DNA of 64,000 nt from Croceitalea rosinachiae (lineage in GTDB: Bacteria > Bacteroidota > Bacteroidia > Flavobacteriales > Flavobacteriaceae). Positions 8,501 to 17,278 of the stretch are shown here, one piece after another. The notes beneath the pieces are model-generated. The model was given only the letters and a program-made list of their open reading frames with translations. It made no database searches and had not been told where the DNA came from. The stretch lies in the NCBI RefSeq assembly GCF_031846445.1, contig NZ_JAVRHR010000001.1, forward strand, positions 744,001 to 808,000, in the 5' to 3' direction. Made by a program: the position numbers and the translations under genes. Numbering within the stretch: the stretch's first letter is position 1; the number at the start of each line of letters is the position of its first letter.

Positions 8501-10126
8501 TTAGTCCTTAGATTGAATCAAAGCTTCGTCCATTATTTGCATAACTTCAGTATCCAAATCTAAAATCTTATTAAGCATTTGATCTTGGCCGCTCTTTAAT
8601 TGTACACCTAGGTTTGGAGAATACAATTGTTCCGCTATATTAGCCTTAATGTAGGTTTTAATTTTTTCTTCATTACCATAGAAATCTAATTTCAAATTCC
8701 TGTTTAGCAAATAATCAATAAAACGCTCAAAAATAATATCATCGACCCGATATTCTTCAATGAATTCATGCTTGGGATAATTCAAAAATCTGCTTCGATC
8801 CTGCTCTAAAAATCGAAAAACAAAGTCGGAAAAATAGCCTGATGAATCCAAGCTCTCGATACGTTCTTCATCTAAAGTACCAATCGGTACAAATATATCA
8901 GGAATGATTCCGCCACCACCATAAACCACCTTACCTTTGGGTGTGGTAAACTTTAATGAGTCGGCTACTTTGATACTATCCACAGAAATCAATTCACCAC
9001 TACTATACCTTTCCATAAATTTTTGATAGTAATCTTTATGTCCTTTCTCATATGACTTTTGAATAGAACGACCTGTTGGAGTGTAGTATCTAGATACGGT
9101 TAACCTTACCGCAGAACCATCTCCCAAATCCATTTCTCGCTGAACCAGTCCTTTTCCAAATGAGCGTCGTCCTACAATGGTACCTATATCATTATCTTGT
9201 AATGCGCCTGCAATAATTTCACTTGCGGAAGCTGAGCGTTCGTTAATCAATACATAAATTGGGTTATCTTCAAAACTGCCTCGGCTAGTTGCATAGGCCT
9301 TTTTAATGTTTCCTTTTTTGTTTTTAGTAAACAAAATGAGTTTGCCATCCTTTAAAAACTCATCAGCCATCTTTTCTGCAATCCCCAGATAGCCGCCAGG
9401 GTTGTCCCTTAAATCAAGAACTAACTTCTTAGCTCCTTGTTTTTGAAGGCTGAGTAAGGCGCTTTTGAATTCTTTAAAAGTAGATTCAGCGAATCTGTTG
9501 ATTTTTAAATACCCTAGGTCATTTGTCAACATAAAATTGGCGTCAACGCTTTTTATTGGTACCACATCTCTTTTGATCGTCACCTCAAAAGTTCTCTCTT
9601 CAGATTTTCGATATACTCTAAGTTTTACTTTGGTACCTGCTTTGCCTTTTAATCGTTCTACCAAATTTGAATTTGGGATACGCCTACCAAAAAGTGTGTC
9701 ATTATCTGCCAATAGTATTTTATCCCCAGCACGTAGACCTTTCTTATAACTTGGTCCATCTTTTATGGTCCGAACAACGGTCACCGTGTCACGGAACATA
9801 TTAAATCGAATTCCGATGCCCACAAAATCGCCTTTCATGTTTTCAGATACAGCTTCCATTTCATGTTTAGGAATATATACAGAATGGGGATCCAGCTTTC
9901 CTAAAATATTATTCACTGTAACATCAACGATACTATCAGTGTTAATTTCATCGACATACTCGTAATCAATATAATCTATAAGCCTGTTTAACTTATCTTT
10001 CTTAGAATTTGTAGAAAATAGTTTTTCTGGAGTGTCATTAAAATGAAGTTTACCTCCGATAAAAATGCCCAGTGCCACGGCAAGTGCAAGTAAGGTAGGT
10101 AGAATATAGCTATATTTCTTTTTCAT
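8501..10126 (-). CDS. S41 family C-terminal processing peptidase (CtpA-like)
   Basis: Periplasmic serine protease of 541 aa. An N-terminal signal anchor (about residues 6-25) is followed by a PDZ domain (about 95-185) and the S41 catalytic core. The Ser-Lys pair fits S300 (in SASASE) and K325 (in FGKGLVQ), 25 residues apart as in CtpA enzymes, with Q329 also present. A C-terminal helical extension (about 430-541) is typical of Bacteroidota homologues. The gene lies 18 bp downstream of the dCMP deaminase gene and probably belongs to the same transcript. Its role is likely trimming or degrading envelope proteins from their C-termini. Confidence 0.93.
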   Translation of the reverse strand: MKKKYSYILPTLLALAVALGIFIGGKLHFNDTPEKLFSTNSKKDKLNRLIDYIDYEYVDEINTDSIVDVTVNNILGKLDPHSVYIPKHEMEAVSENMKGDFVGIGIRFNMFRDTVTVVRTIKDGPSYKKGLRAGDKILLADNDTLFGRRIPNSNLVERLKGKAGTKVKLRVYRKSEERTFEVTIKRDVVPIKSVDANFMLTNDLGYLKINRFAESTFKEFKSALLSLQKQGAKKLVLDLRDNPGGYLGIAEKMADEFLKDGKLILFTKNKKGNIKKAYATSRGSFEDNPIYVLINERSASASEIIAGALQDNDIGTIVGRRSFGKGLVQREMDLGDGSAVRLTVSRYYTPTGRSIQKSYEKGHKDYYQKFMERYSSGELISVDSIKVADSLKFTTPKGKVVYGGGGIIPDIFVPIGTLDEERIESLDSSGYFSDFVFRFLEQDRSRFLNYPKHEFIEEYRVDDIIFERFIDYLLNRNLKLDFYGNEEKIKTYIKANIAEQLYSPNLGVQLKSGQDQMLNKILDLDTEVMQIMDEALIQSKD

Positions 10127-10144
10127 AGTTTGGGGCTAAATGGA

Positions 10145-10582
10145 TTATACCATTTCTTCTAAAATTGGCAAATGCATAAGTTCGACTCCAGCTCGCTCCA
10201 AAAACTTAAGCCCTGAATTATCTTTATATGCATTTTGATATACCACACGTTTTATACCAGATTGATGAATCAACTTACTACACTCGCGACATGGGGATAA
10301 TGTAATGTAAAGAGTTGCCCCCTCGCATGATTGAGTTGAAGCAGCAACTTTTAAAATGGCATTTGCTTCAGCATGTAATACATACCACTTGGTATCACCT
10401 TCCTCATCCTCACAATAATTCTCAAATCCTGTGGGGGTACCATTATATCCGTCGGAAATAATCATTCGGTCTTTTACAATGATTGCACCTACTTGTTTAC
10501 GCTTGCAATAAGAAAGTCTTCCCCACTCCCTAGCCATTCGTAAATAGGCCTTGTCATATTTTTCTTGCTTAGTTTCTTCCAT
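10145..10582 (-). CDS. dCMP deaminase family protein (ComEB-like)
   Basis: 145 aa zinc-dependent deaminase. Zinc and catalytic residues are visible: H70-A-E72 and P97-C98-x-x-C101. The sequence GAIIVKDRMIISDGYNGTP and the H/C-rich region are those of deoxycytidylate deaminases, which convert dCMP to dUMP for dTMP synthesis. Complete, normal length. It sits between the HupE-like gene and the S41 protease gene, in the same direction. Confidence 0.92.
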   Translation of the reverse strand: MEETKQEKYDKAYLRMAREWGRLSYCKRKQVGAIIVKDRMIISDGYNGTPTGFENYCEDEEGDTKWYVLHAEANAILKVAASTQSCEGATLYITLSPCRECSKLIHQSGIKRVVYQNAYKDNSGLKFLERAGVELMHLPILEEMV

Positions 10583-10663
10583 GAAACATTTTGAGGATGA
10601 TATTTAAATATACCTGCTTTGTAAGACCCACACAACCTAATTCGATTAATTTTAACGATTGCC

Positions 10664-11248
10664 TTAGTTAGGGAACGTCGCTATCAACATGGGTATTGTT
10701 ACCAGAAGGATTAAAATCGACGTAACGCCAATAAAAGTGGGTTGTTTTATCTTAAACACCTCTTGAACTAGATAGGCAACAACAAGAACCACCAAAATTA
10801 TGGTCACCTGAGACAATTCAATCCCTGTCGCAAAACCTAACAATGGACCGAATTTATTTTCTTCTTCGGCCATCAGCATATTAAAGTAGTTTGAAAAACC
10901 AAAACCATGAATTAAACCAAAGAAAGTTGTCGCTAGGGCTTGAAAGTATATTCCAGTGGAGCGTTCTTTTTTGAAAACTCGAAGAAAATTTAGCAAAGCT
11001 GTCAAAGCAATAGTAACAGGAATTAAAAATTCAATAAGCCCAACATCAACAGAAAAAATTCCATAAACCGAAAAAGCAAGTGATGCGCAATGGGCGATGG
11101 TAAAAATAGTCGCCAAAATCACTACTTGTTTCCAATTCTTAAAAGTAAAAGGAATAGCTAAGGCAGCCAGAAATAGAATATGGTCATAAGCACCCAAATC
11201 CAAAACGTGCTCAAGACCTAATTTTATGTAAAACCAAAAATCTTGCAT
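10664..11248 (-). CDS. HupE/UreJ family membrane protein
   Basis: 194 aa with about six membrane helices. The family signature is visible: GLEHVLDLGAYDHILFL near the start, then FTIAHCASL and FGLIHGFGF, with conserved histidines. HupE/UreJ_2 proteins are thought to move nickel or other divalent metals, but this version is not next to hydrogenase or urease genes, so the substrate is open. It follows the J-domain gene by 14 bp, indicating co-transcription. Confidence 0.88.
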   Translation of the reverse strand: MQDFWFYIKLGLEHVLDLGAYDHILFLAALAIPFTFKNWKQVVILATIFTIAHCASLAFSVYGIFSVDVGLIEFLIPVTIALTALLNFLRVFKKERSTGIYFQALATTFFGLIHGFGFSNYFNMLMAEEENKFGPLLGFATGIELSQVTIILVVLVVAYLVQEVFKIKQPTFIGVTSILILLVTIPMLIATFPN

Positions 11249-11262
11249 ACTATTAAAATTAC

Positions 11263-12003
11263 TTAATTAATCCCTCTTTCTTGCTGAATTGCTTCATATG
11301 CTTTCTGCACCTCCTTAAACTTTTCTTCCGCACCCTTTTTAATCGCTTCATTCTCGGTAATTACCTTATCGGGGTGATATTTTTTAGCCATATTCCGATA
11401 GGCTTTTTTTACCTCATCATCAGTGGCCGATTTTTGAATTTCAAGAATTTTATACGCATTATCGGCCGACTTAATAAACATTGCCATAATGCTCTCAAAA
11501 TCAATATTCCCTATTCTTAAATATCCCGCAAGTTCTTTTAGTTTATTTACTTCAGCTGAACTTACTTGCCCATCGGCCTGGGCAATTCCAAATAAAAAGT
11601 GAAGTAATTGCAATCGTACCTCATATCGGGTTCTTTGATTCAAGTATTGGCAAATTCGTTGCGCGGAGACTTCCCGTTTTTTAATAACATCGTTAAAGGT
11701 CCTAAAAATAGCATTTGCCTTTTCCTTACCATAGGTGCTCAAGAAATATTGTCGAACATAATCCAGTTCGCGTTGACTTACTTGTCCATCCGCCTTTATG
11801 ACTATAGAACATAGCGATAACAGATTTAATTCAAAATCGGCAGGCGAAACATTCTGCCGTGTCAAATCATTAAAAACAGACCTTGGCCCACGTGAACTAC
11901 CCCCACCTAAACTATCTAAAAAGCTTCCGGCCAAAAACCCAAGTACTGCTCCTGCAAGTCCTCGAATGGAAAATCCAATAATGGCTCCTAACCATTTAAT
12001 CAT
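11263..12003 (-). CDS. TerB-like and J-domain protein (DjlA type)
   Basis: 246 aa. A glycine-rich hydrophobic N-terminus (about 1-40) may anchor the protein in the membrane. Two TerB-like helical units follow (ADGQVSQRE at 71-79 and ADGQVSSAE at 143-151), and the C-terminus (183-246) is a J domain with the HPD motif at residues 210-212. The layout matches DjlA, a membrane-linked DnaK co-chaperone. First gene of the minus-strand cluster, with a TAnnTTTG element 20 nt before the start. Confidence 0.9.
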   Translation of the reverse strand: MIKWLGAIIGFSIRGLAGAVLGFLAGSFLDSLGGGSSRGPRSVFNDLTRQNVSPADFELNLLSLCSIVIKADGQVSQRELDYVRQYFLSTYGKEKANAIFRTFNDVIKKREVSAQRICQYLNQRTRYEVRLQLLHFLFGIAQADGQVSSAEVNKLKELAGYLRIGNIDFESIMAMFIKSADNAYKILEIQKSATDDEVKKAYRNMAKKYHPDKVITENEAIKKGAEEKFKEVQKAYEAIQQERGIN

Positions 12004-12023
12004 ACTTCAAAATATTTGAATCT

Positions 12024-12031
12024 CAAATATA
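12024..12031 (-). promoter_or_regulatory. -7 promoter element (TATATTTG) for the J-domain gene cluster
   Basis: Exact TAnnTTTG match on the minus strand, 20 nt before the start at 12003. It lies in the divergent region shared with the bacilliredoxin promoter. Confidence 0.5.
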
Positions 12032-12097
12032 GCGGTTTACAATAATACTATATTGCGAATCCCGTGTTAAGTCCTTTAAAAAAAACGACAAAAGCCC

Positions 12098-12105
12098 TAT
12101 CTTTG
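12098..12105 (+). promoter_or_regulatory. -7 promoter element (TATCTTTG) for the bacilliredoxin gene
   Basis: Exact TAnnTTTG match, 20 nt before ATG 12126. A TTT-containing -33 candidate lies about 21 nt upstream (12074-12077). Confidence 0.5.
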
Positions 12106-12125
12106 AACATATTAAAAAATAGACT

Positions 12126-12536
12126 ATGTATCCTGAAGAATTGGTTAAACCTATGAGAAACGACTTGGCTATTGCTGGGTTTGAAGAATTATATACAAGT
12201 GAAGCAGTTGAAAATGCTTTAAAACAAGATGGCACTACTTTAGTTGTTGTAAACTCTGTTTGCGGTTGCGCTGCTGCAAATGCCCGACCGGCTGCAAAAT
12301 TAAGTTTACAAAATGAAAAAAAACCAGACCATATTACTACTGTTTTCGCTGGTGTAGATACTGAAGCTGTAAATACGGCAAGAGCTGCCATGGTACCTTT
12401 CCCGCCTTCATCACCGAGTATGGCTCTGTTTAAAGATGGTGAACTAGTTCATATGATAGAGCGACACCATATTGAAGGTAGGCCAGCCGAAATGATTGCT
12501 GAAAACTTGATGGAAGCCTATAATGAGCATTGTTAG
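12126..12536 (+). CDS. BrxA/BrxB family bacilliredoxin
   Basis: 136 aa thioredoxin-fold protein of the YphP/YqiW family. The redox motif C46-G47-C48 lies in VNSVCGCAAANARP, as in the bacillithiol-dependent bacilliredoxins that remove bacillithiol from protein cysteines. Normal length, starting MYPEELVKPMRNDL as in relatives. Bacillithiol occurs in some Bacteroidota, so the function is plausible but rests on family knowledge. A strong terminator follows at 12590-12615. Confidence 0.93.
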   Translation: MYPEELVKPMRNDLAIAGFEELYTSEAVENALKQDGTTLVVVNSVCGCAAANARPAAKLSLQNEKKPDHITTVFAGVDTEAVNTARAAMVPFPPSSPSMALFKDGELVHMIERHHIEGRPAEMIAENLMEAYNEHC

Positions 12537-12589
12537 GGTTTTCATGCTTTCTCAAAAAGTATGAGATTAAAAATAAATCTCCGAAATAG

Positions 12590-12615
12590 ACCACTTCATA
12601 TTGAAGTGGTTTTTT
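12590..12615 (+). terminator. Rho-independent terminator after the bacilliredoxin gene
   Basis: Perfect 9-bp stem (12590-12598 ACCACTTCA with 12602-12610), 3-nt loop, then TTTTT on the plus strand. It sits only 12 bp before the plsC start, so plsC needs its own promoter or readthrough. Confidence 0.85.
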
Positions 12616-12626
12616 AGTTTTGTACC

Positions 12627-13367
12627 ATGATGAAATTAATTTCATACCCTATCACTCTAATTTTCTTTGTTTTCTTCGGATTGACATTAGTCATATTCCA
12701 TCCTATTCAATGGATAGCGCTTAACTTATTTGGGTACCAAGCCCAAAAAAGAATTGTAAGTATTTTGAATTGGTTTTTAATGCGATGTACTAATCTAATG
12801 GGCACCCGTTATCAATTTAAAAATCCTTATGATATCGCTATGAATAGACCCCTTATCATCGTAACCAACCATCAAAGTATGTATGATATTCCACCAATTA
12901 TATGGTATATGCGCAAACACCATCCAAAATTTGTTGCGAAGAAAGAACTAGGAAAAGGAATTCCCAGTGTTTCCTATAATTTAAGAAACGGAGGTTCAGC
13001 GCTTATTGATAGAAAAGATGGCAAACAGGCCATTATGGCCATTGCAAAATTGGGTAGTTATATTGAAGAACATAATAGAAGTGCTGTCATTTTTCCTGAA
13101 GGTACTCGAAGTAGAACTGGAAAGCCTAAAGCATTTAAACCTATGGGATTAAAAATGTTGATGAAAAAAGCGCCTTCTGCTCTTATCGTACCTATCACTA
13201 TAAATAATTCATGGAAATTATTGCGCTTTGGTCAGTTTCCCATGGGCCTTGGAGCTTACTTAAAATTCAAAGTTCATGAGCCAATCGAAAATAAAGGAAA
13301 TGCTGAAGAGCTGATTTCTAAAGTGGAACAAATTATTATAAACGATATCATTTGGCAAAATGGCTAA
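12627..13367 (+). CDS. 1-acyl-sn-glycerol-3-phosphate acyltransferase
   Basis: 246 aa PlsC-type acyltransferase making phosphatidic acid at the inner membrane. An N-terminal hydrophobic segment (about 5-30) is followed by the catalytic H82-x4-D87 box (NHQSMYD) and the glycerol-phosphate-binding block FPEGTRSR (156-163). The reading frame starts with two consecutive Met codons (12627 and 12630); either could be used. It overlaps the HD-domain gene by 8 bp, indicating translational coupling. Confidence 0.92.
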   Translation: MMKLISYPITLIFFVFFGLTLVIFHPIQWIALNLFGYQAQKRIVSILNWFLMRCTNLMGTRYQFKNPYDIAMNRPLIIVTNHQSMYDIPPIIWYMRKHHPKFVAKKELGKGIPSVSYNLRNGGSALIDRKDGKQAIMAIAKLGSYIEEHNRSAVIFPEGTRSRTGKPKAFKPMGLKMLMKKAPSALIVPITINNSWKLLRFGQFPMGLGAYLKFKVHEPIENKGNAEELISKVEQIIINDIIWQNG

Positions 13368-14019
13368 AATTGAATTTGTTGAAAAAACCAGAGGTTTTGT
13401 AAAAGAGACTTTAAAAGATGCTGAAGGTGGCCATGACTGGTTTCACACGCACCGCGTCTTTTTAAATGCAAAGCTCTTGGGTCAGTCAGAAGATGTAGAT
13501 GTTTTGGTGGTTGAACTCGCTTCTTTGCTGCATGATATTGCAGACCCTAAATTTCACGATGGTGATGAAACTATCGGACCAAGGCTCGCCAAAGATTTTT
13601 TAAACTCCATAGCAGTTGATGAAAAAACCATTGCACATGTTGTAGCGATTATAAAAAATATGTCATTTAAAAACTCTTTGGAAAAGAATGATAAAAAATT
13701 CACTTCAAAAGAGTTAGAAGTTGTGCAAGATGCGGATCGCCTAGATGCCATTGGGGCAATAGGTATTGCTAGAACTTTCAACTATGGTGGTTTCAAAAAT
13801 CGAGCTTTGTATGACCCAGATGTAGCTCCCAATCTCAATATGACCAAAGAAGACTATAAGAAGTCTTCTGCACCCACCATCAATCATTTTTATGAAAAAT
13901 TGCTATTGCTAAAAGATAAAATGAATACCGTGACCGGCAAAAAAATAGCTAAACAACGCCACCAATATATGTTAGATTACTTAGAACAATTTTATGGTGA
14001 GTGGAACGGTAAGCGTTAA
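13360..14019 (+). CDS. HD domain phosphohydrolase (YedJ-like)
   Basis: 219 aa cytosolic HD-superfamily hydrolase. Metal-binding residues are visible in GHDWFHTHRV (H25, D26, H29, H31) and LLHDIAD (H58, D59), with a further D in VVQDADRLDAIGAIG. Relatives such as YedJ are putative nucleotide or phosphate-ester hydrolases with unclear natural substrate. Its start overlaps the end of the acyltransferase gene by 8 bp. Confidence 0.88.
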   Translation: MAKIEFVEKTRGFVKETLKDAEGGHDWFHTHRVFLNAKLLGQSEDVDVLVVELASLLHDIADPKFHDGDETIGPRLAKDFLNSIAVDEKTIAHVVAIIKNMSFKNSLEKNDKKFTSKELEVVQDADRLDAIGAIGIARTFNYGGFKNRALYDPDVAPNLNMTKEDYKKSSAPTINHFYEKLLLLKDKMNTVTGKKIAKQRHQYMLDYLEQFYGEWNGKR

Positions 14020-14082
14020 TAAACAAAAGTCTAAAAATTCATCCTTTTTTGTATCTTCAAGGCATCATGAAATTCAGTCAGA

Positions 14083-15507
14083 ATGCAAAGAAGAAAGTTT
14101 ATTAAAAATGCAGCTGCTTCCTCTGCAGCTTTTACCATTGTTCCCAGTTTTGTTTTAGGAAAAAATCATGTTCCACCAAGCGATACCCTTTACGTTGGGG
14201 CTTTTGGAGTCGGCGGACGTGGTAGTGGGGTTATAAGAGGGCTTCACGAAACAGGCAAGGTAAAGTTTGTAGCACTTTGCGATGTCGATGATAGAAGAGC
14301 TAAAGACACTTTTGATACATTCCCTGATGTTAAACGATATAAAGATTTTAGAAGAGTTTATGATAAACATTTAAAAGATATTGATGCGGTTATGGTCGCG
14401 ACGCCTGATCATACCCATGCAACTATTGCACTACCATTTATGCGTGAAAAAAAACATGCCTATGTAGAAAAACCATTAACTCACAATATTCAAGAAGCAA
14501 GAATGATGACCAGAGTTGCTGCAGAGAACGGTATTGTCACTCAAATGGGAAACCAAGGTGCATCGAGCGATGATAGTAGGATTGCACGTGAATGGGTAGA
14601 GTCTGGAATTATAGGCAAAATTCACACGATTGATTGTTGGACAAATCGACCTGTCTGGCCACAAGGCGTACCTATTCCCGTAGAGAAACAATCCGTACCA
14701 AAAGAATTGGATTGGGATTTATGGTTAGGCCCAGCTGCTATGCGTGATTACAATACTGCTTACCTACCTTTTAAATGGAGAGGCTGGTGGGATTTCGGTA
14801 CCGGAGCCCTAGGCGATATGGGTTGCCATATTATGGAAACCCCTTTTAGTGTTTTAGATTTAGGGTATCCTACTGAGGCAGAAGCGAGTTGCACAACGGT
14901 TTGGGTAGGCGATTTTGTAGAAGCTGATTACAGTCCTTCTTGCCCACCTTCATCTAAAATACATTTAAAGTTTGAACATGAACATCATGGTAATATTCAA
15001 TTGAACTGGTATGATGGTGGTCTTAAGCCCGATCTGCCCGATGAACTTAAAGATGACGAAACTATTGGCAGTTCTGGAGGTGGCACCATTATGTATGGAG
15101 ATAAGGGCATTTTGGTTACCGACACTTATTCTATGAATGCAAGATTGTTACCATCTGAAATGATGGGTTTATATAAGTCTCCCACACCAAAATATCCCAG
15201 AGTGCCAGGAAGTATGAACGGACATATTGCCAACTTTGTAGATGGTTGTTTAGATGGAGCAACAACTTCTTCCGACTTTGCCAAAGCAGGTCCGCTCACA
15301 GAAACGGTACTTATGGGGAACTTGGCTGTTAAAGCTTATCAGTACAAAACCCTTAAGGAGGGCAAAAAAGTTGGGGATTGGGATCCTTATGCTTATCCAG
15401 GGAGAAGGAAGTTATTGTGGGATGGTGATAACATGAAAATTACCAACTATGACAAAGCCAATGAATGGGTGACTCGGAAATATCGAAAAGGTTGGGAATT
15501 AAGCTGA
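14083..15507 (+). CDS. Secreted Gfo/Idh/MocA family oxidoreductase
   Basis: 474 aa NAD(P)-dependent sugar or polyol dehydrogenase-like protein. The N-terminus MQRRKFIKNAAASSAAF is a twin-arginine type signal (RRKF), so it is probably exported folded with its cofactor. A Rossmann motif (FGVGGRG, 41-47) and the EKP motif (129-131) mark the NAD(P)-binding domain; the C-terminal GFO_IDH_MocA domain runs from about 165. The substrate is unknown. Many Bacteroidota encode Tat-exported members for carbohydrate processing. Appears to be a single-gene unit. Confidence 0.92.
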   Translation: MQRRKFIKNAAASSAAFTIVPSFVLGKNHVPPSDTLYVGAFGVGGRGSGVIRGLHETGKVKFVALCDVDDRRAKDTFDTFPDVKRYKDFRRVYDKHLKDIDAVMVATPDHTHATIALPFMREKKHAYVEKPLTHNIQEARMMTRVAAENGIVTQMGNQGASSDDSRIAREWVESGIIGKIHTIDCWTNRPVWPQGVPIPVEKQSVPKELDWDLWLGPAAMRDYNTAYLPFKWRGWWDFGTGALGDMGCHIMETPFSVLDLGYPTEAEASCTTVWVGDFVEADYSPSCPPSSKIHLKFEHEHHGNIQLNWYDGGLKPDLPDELKDDETIGSSGGGTIMYGDKGILVTDTYSMNARLLPSEMMGLYKSPTPKYPRVPGSMNGHIANFVDGCLDGATTSSDFAKAGPLTETVLMGNLAVKAYQYKTLKEGKKVGDWDPYAYPGRRKLLWDGDNMKITNYDKANEWVTRKYRKGWELS

Positions 15508-15540
15508 TTCAGAAAAACATTTCTATGGGTTCTAGTTGTA

Positions 15541-15548
15541 TACATTTG
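15541..15548 (+). promoter_or_regulatory. -7 promoter element (TACATTTG) for the ECF42 sigma gene
   Basis: Exact TAnnTTTG match 20 nt before ATG 15568. This housekeeping-type element suggests basal expression of the sigma factor; a TTTC at 15520-15523 is a weak -33 candidate. Confidence 0.5.
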
Positions 15549-15567
15549 TTAGCATTTGCCATAATAG

Positions 15568-16830
15568 ATGAACAAATCTGATAAAAAATTTAATGGGCAT
15601 CTAACCGAGCATTTTTTTAGAAATGAATATGGTAAAATAGTCTCTGTAATAACAAGGTATATTGGGGTGAACAATGTGGAAACCGCTGAAGATATTGTTC
15701 AAGAGACCTTACTAAAAGCTACGGATATTTGGCGGCAAAACGGAGTGCCTGAAAACCCAAAAGCTTGGCTCTATAAGACTGCAAAAAATTTGACGCTCAA
15801 CATACTAAAGCGAAAAAAATATGAGCAACAGTATCGAACAGCAACAGAAAAACACCCTTTAGAGTTCAAGCAGCTACCCTTTTCCGATGAAATGATATTG
15901 GACGAGCAGTTAAAAATGATGTTCGTTTGTTGCCATCCTTCAATTTCTGAAAATTATCAGATTGCTTTAATTTTAAAAATACTTTGTGGTTTTAGTATCA
16001 CAGAAATAGCCAATGCTTTTTTTTCTACCAAGGAAACTATAAATAAGAGACTGGTTAGGGGTAGAAAACAACTCCGCCAAAATAACATATCCTTTGAAAT
16101 TCCTAAAGACATTAATACATCCCTCCCCATAGTACAAAAAACGGTATATCTTCTTTTCAATGAAGGCTATAGTCCTACTCAAAAAAATGAATTAATTCGG
16201 TTTGATTTATGCCTTGAAGCAATAAGGCTCATCAAGATATTGGTTGCCAACAAAACAATTAAAGAAAAAAGCGATTCTTATGCGCTTTTGGCCCTTATGC
16301 ATTTAAATGCCTCTCGTTTTGAGGCAAGAATGAATGATGATAATTTGATTGTTGAAATGGAAAAACAAAATCGGAGCAAGTGGAATAGCAACTTGATTGC
16401 TAAAGGCATTCAATATCTAAATCAGGCCATGAAAGGAGGTAAAATTTCAAAATACTTCATTTTAGCGACTATTTCTGCCAATCATTGCATTGCAAAAGAG
16501 TTTAAGGATACCAATTGGAAGGAAATACTTTCTCTTTACAATACGCTTCTTGCCATTGAAGATTCACCAACTATCCGTTTAAATCGAGCGGTTGCCTTAT
16601 CTAATGCTCAAGGAAGTGAAATTGCAATTAAGGAGTTAAAAAGCATCAACTTAAATTCAGATATCGGTAACTATCATCTTTTTCACACAACTTTAGCAGA
16701 ACTTTATAAGAGAGAAAATAATCTAAAGATGACAATTCAACACTTAAAAAAAGCAATTTCATTGGCCAAGAATAAGAGAGATTTGAAGTTATTAGAAAAA
16801 AAACTAATTGATACCGTCCCTATTTCGTAA
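15568..16830 (+). CDS. ECF42-type RNA polymerase sigma factor
   Basis: 420 aa. Residues about 15-190 contain sigma region 2 (AEDIVQETLLKATDIWRQNGVPENPKAWLYKTAKNL region) and region 4 (FSITEIANAF, with a helix-turn-helix). The long C-terminal helical extension (about 190-420, TPR-like, with SRFEAR and LNRAVALSNAQG) is the ECF42 hallmark. ECF42 sigmas are typically linked to a YciI/DGPF-domain gene, here the next gene 44 bp downstream. No anti-sigma factor is present; in this group the C-terminal extension is thought to regulate activity. Confidence 0.9.
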   Translation: MNKSDKKFNGHLTEHFFRNEYGKIVSVITRYIGVNNVETAEDIVQETLLKATDIWRQNGVPENPKAWLYKTAKNLTLNILKRKKYEQQYRTATEKHPLEFKQLPFSDEMILDEQLKMMFVCCHPSISENYQIALILKILCGFSITEIANAFFSTKETINKRLVRGRKQLRQNNISFEIPKDINTSLPIVQKTVYLLFNEGYSPTQKNELIRFDLCLEAIRLIKILVANKTIKEKSDSYALLALMHLNASRFEARMNDDNLIVEMEKQNRSKWNSNLIAKGIQYLNQAMKGGKISKYFILATISANHCIAKEFKDTNWKEILSLYNTLLAIEDSPTIRLNRAVALSNAQGSEIAIKELKSINLNSDIGNYHLFHTTLAELYKRENNLKMTIQHLKKAISLAKNKRDLKLLEKKLIDTVPIS

Positions 16831-16874
16831 ACTCGATTGTAGTACTGTTATATTAATAATTTAAAAACATACTC

Positions 16875-17231
16875 ATGAAAGAATTTATGTTACTTATCAG
16901 AAGTGAAGAAAACCCCAAAGCCAATTTGTCTCCTGAACAAATGCAGAATCATATTGAAAAAGTTGGAAGCTTTATTAAACGCTTAACTAATGAAGGACGA
17001 ATGAAATCAGCTCAACCATTAGAAATGGAAGGCAGAATTCTTTCGTATCAAAATGGAAAGATTGTCGATGGCCCATATAATGAGACCAAAGAAGTCATTT
17101 CTGGATACTATCATCTTTTGGCAAAAGACCTAAATGAAGCCATAGAAATTACCAAAGGTGACCCAAGGTTCGAAGAAGGAATTTGGAGAATAGAGATTAG
17201 GCCAATCAAAAAAGTAGAGGGAATAAACTAA
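16875..17231 (+). CDS. YciI-like DGPF-domain protein
   Basis: 118 aa small ferredoxin-fold protein. It carries the V-DGPYNETKEVISGYY block that defines the DGPF group and the ending F-EEGIWRIEIRPI. It is the usual partner gene of ECF42 sigma factors, here 44 bp downstream of one. The biochemical role is not established; members may be targets or sensors of the sigma factor. The gene ends at a bidirectional terminator shared with the convergent second module. Confidence 0.88.
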   Translation: MKEFMLLIRSEENPKANLSPEQMQNHIEKVGSFIKRLTNEGRMKSAQPLEMEGRILSYQNGKIVDGPYNETKEVISGYYHLLAKDLNEAIEITKGDPRFEEGIWRIEIRPIKKVEGIN

Positions 17232-17242
17232 ACAGTAATATA

Positions 17243-17272
17243 GTATAAAGGGCCTTAAAACGTCCTTTATAC
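17243..17272. terminator. Bidirectional terminator between the two ECF42 modules
   Basis: Perfect 9-bp stem GTATAAAGG (17243-17251) with CCTTTATAC (17264-17272) and a 12-nt loop, located in the 47-bp gap between convergent genes. There is no long U-tract on either side, so efficiency is uncertain. Confidence 0.55.
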
Positions 17273-17278
17273 TTATCA

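Noticed and set aside
12590..12622. plsC promoter TAGTTTTG at 12615
   Set aside because: It matches TAnnTTTG, but lies only 4 nt before the ATG and has no -33 partner at the expected distance; probably chance in the terminator's T-run.
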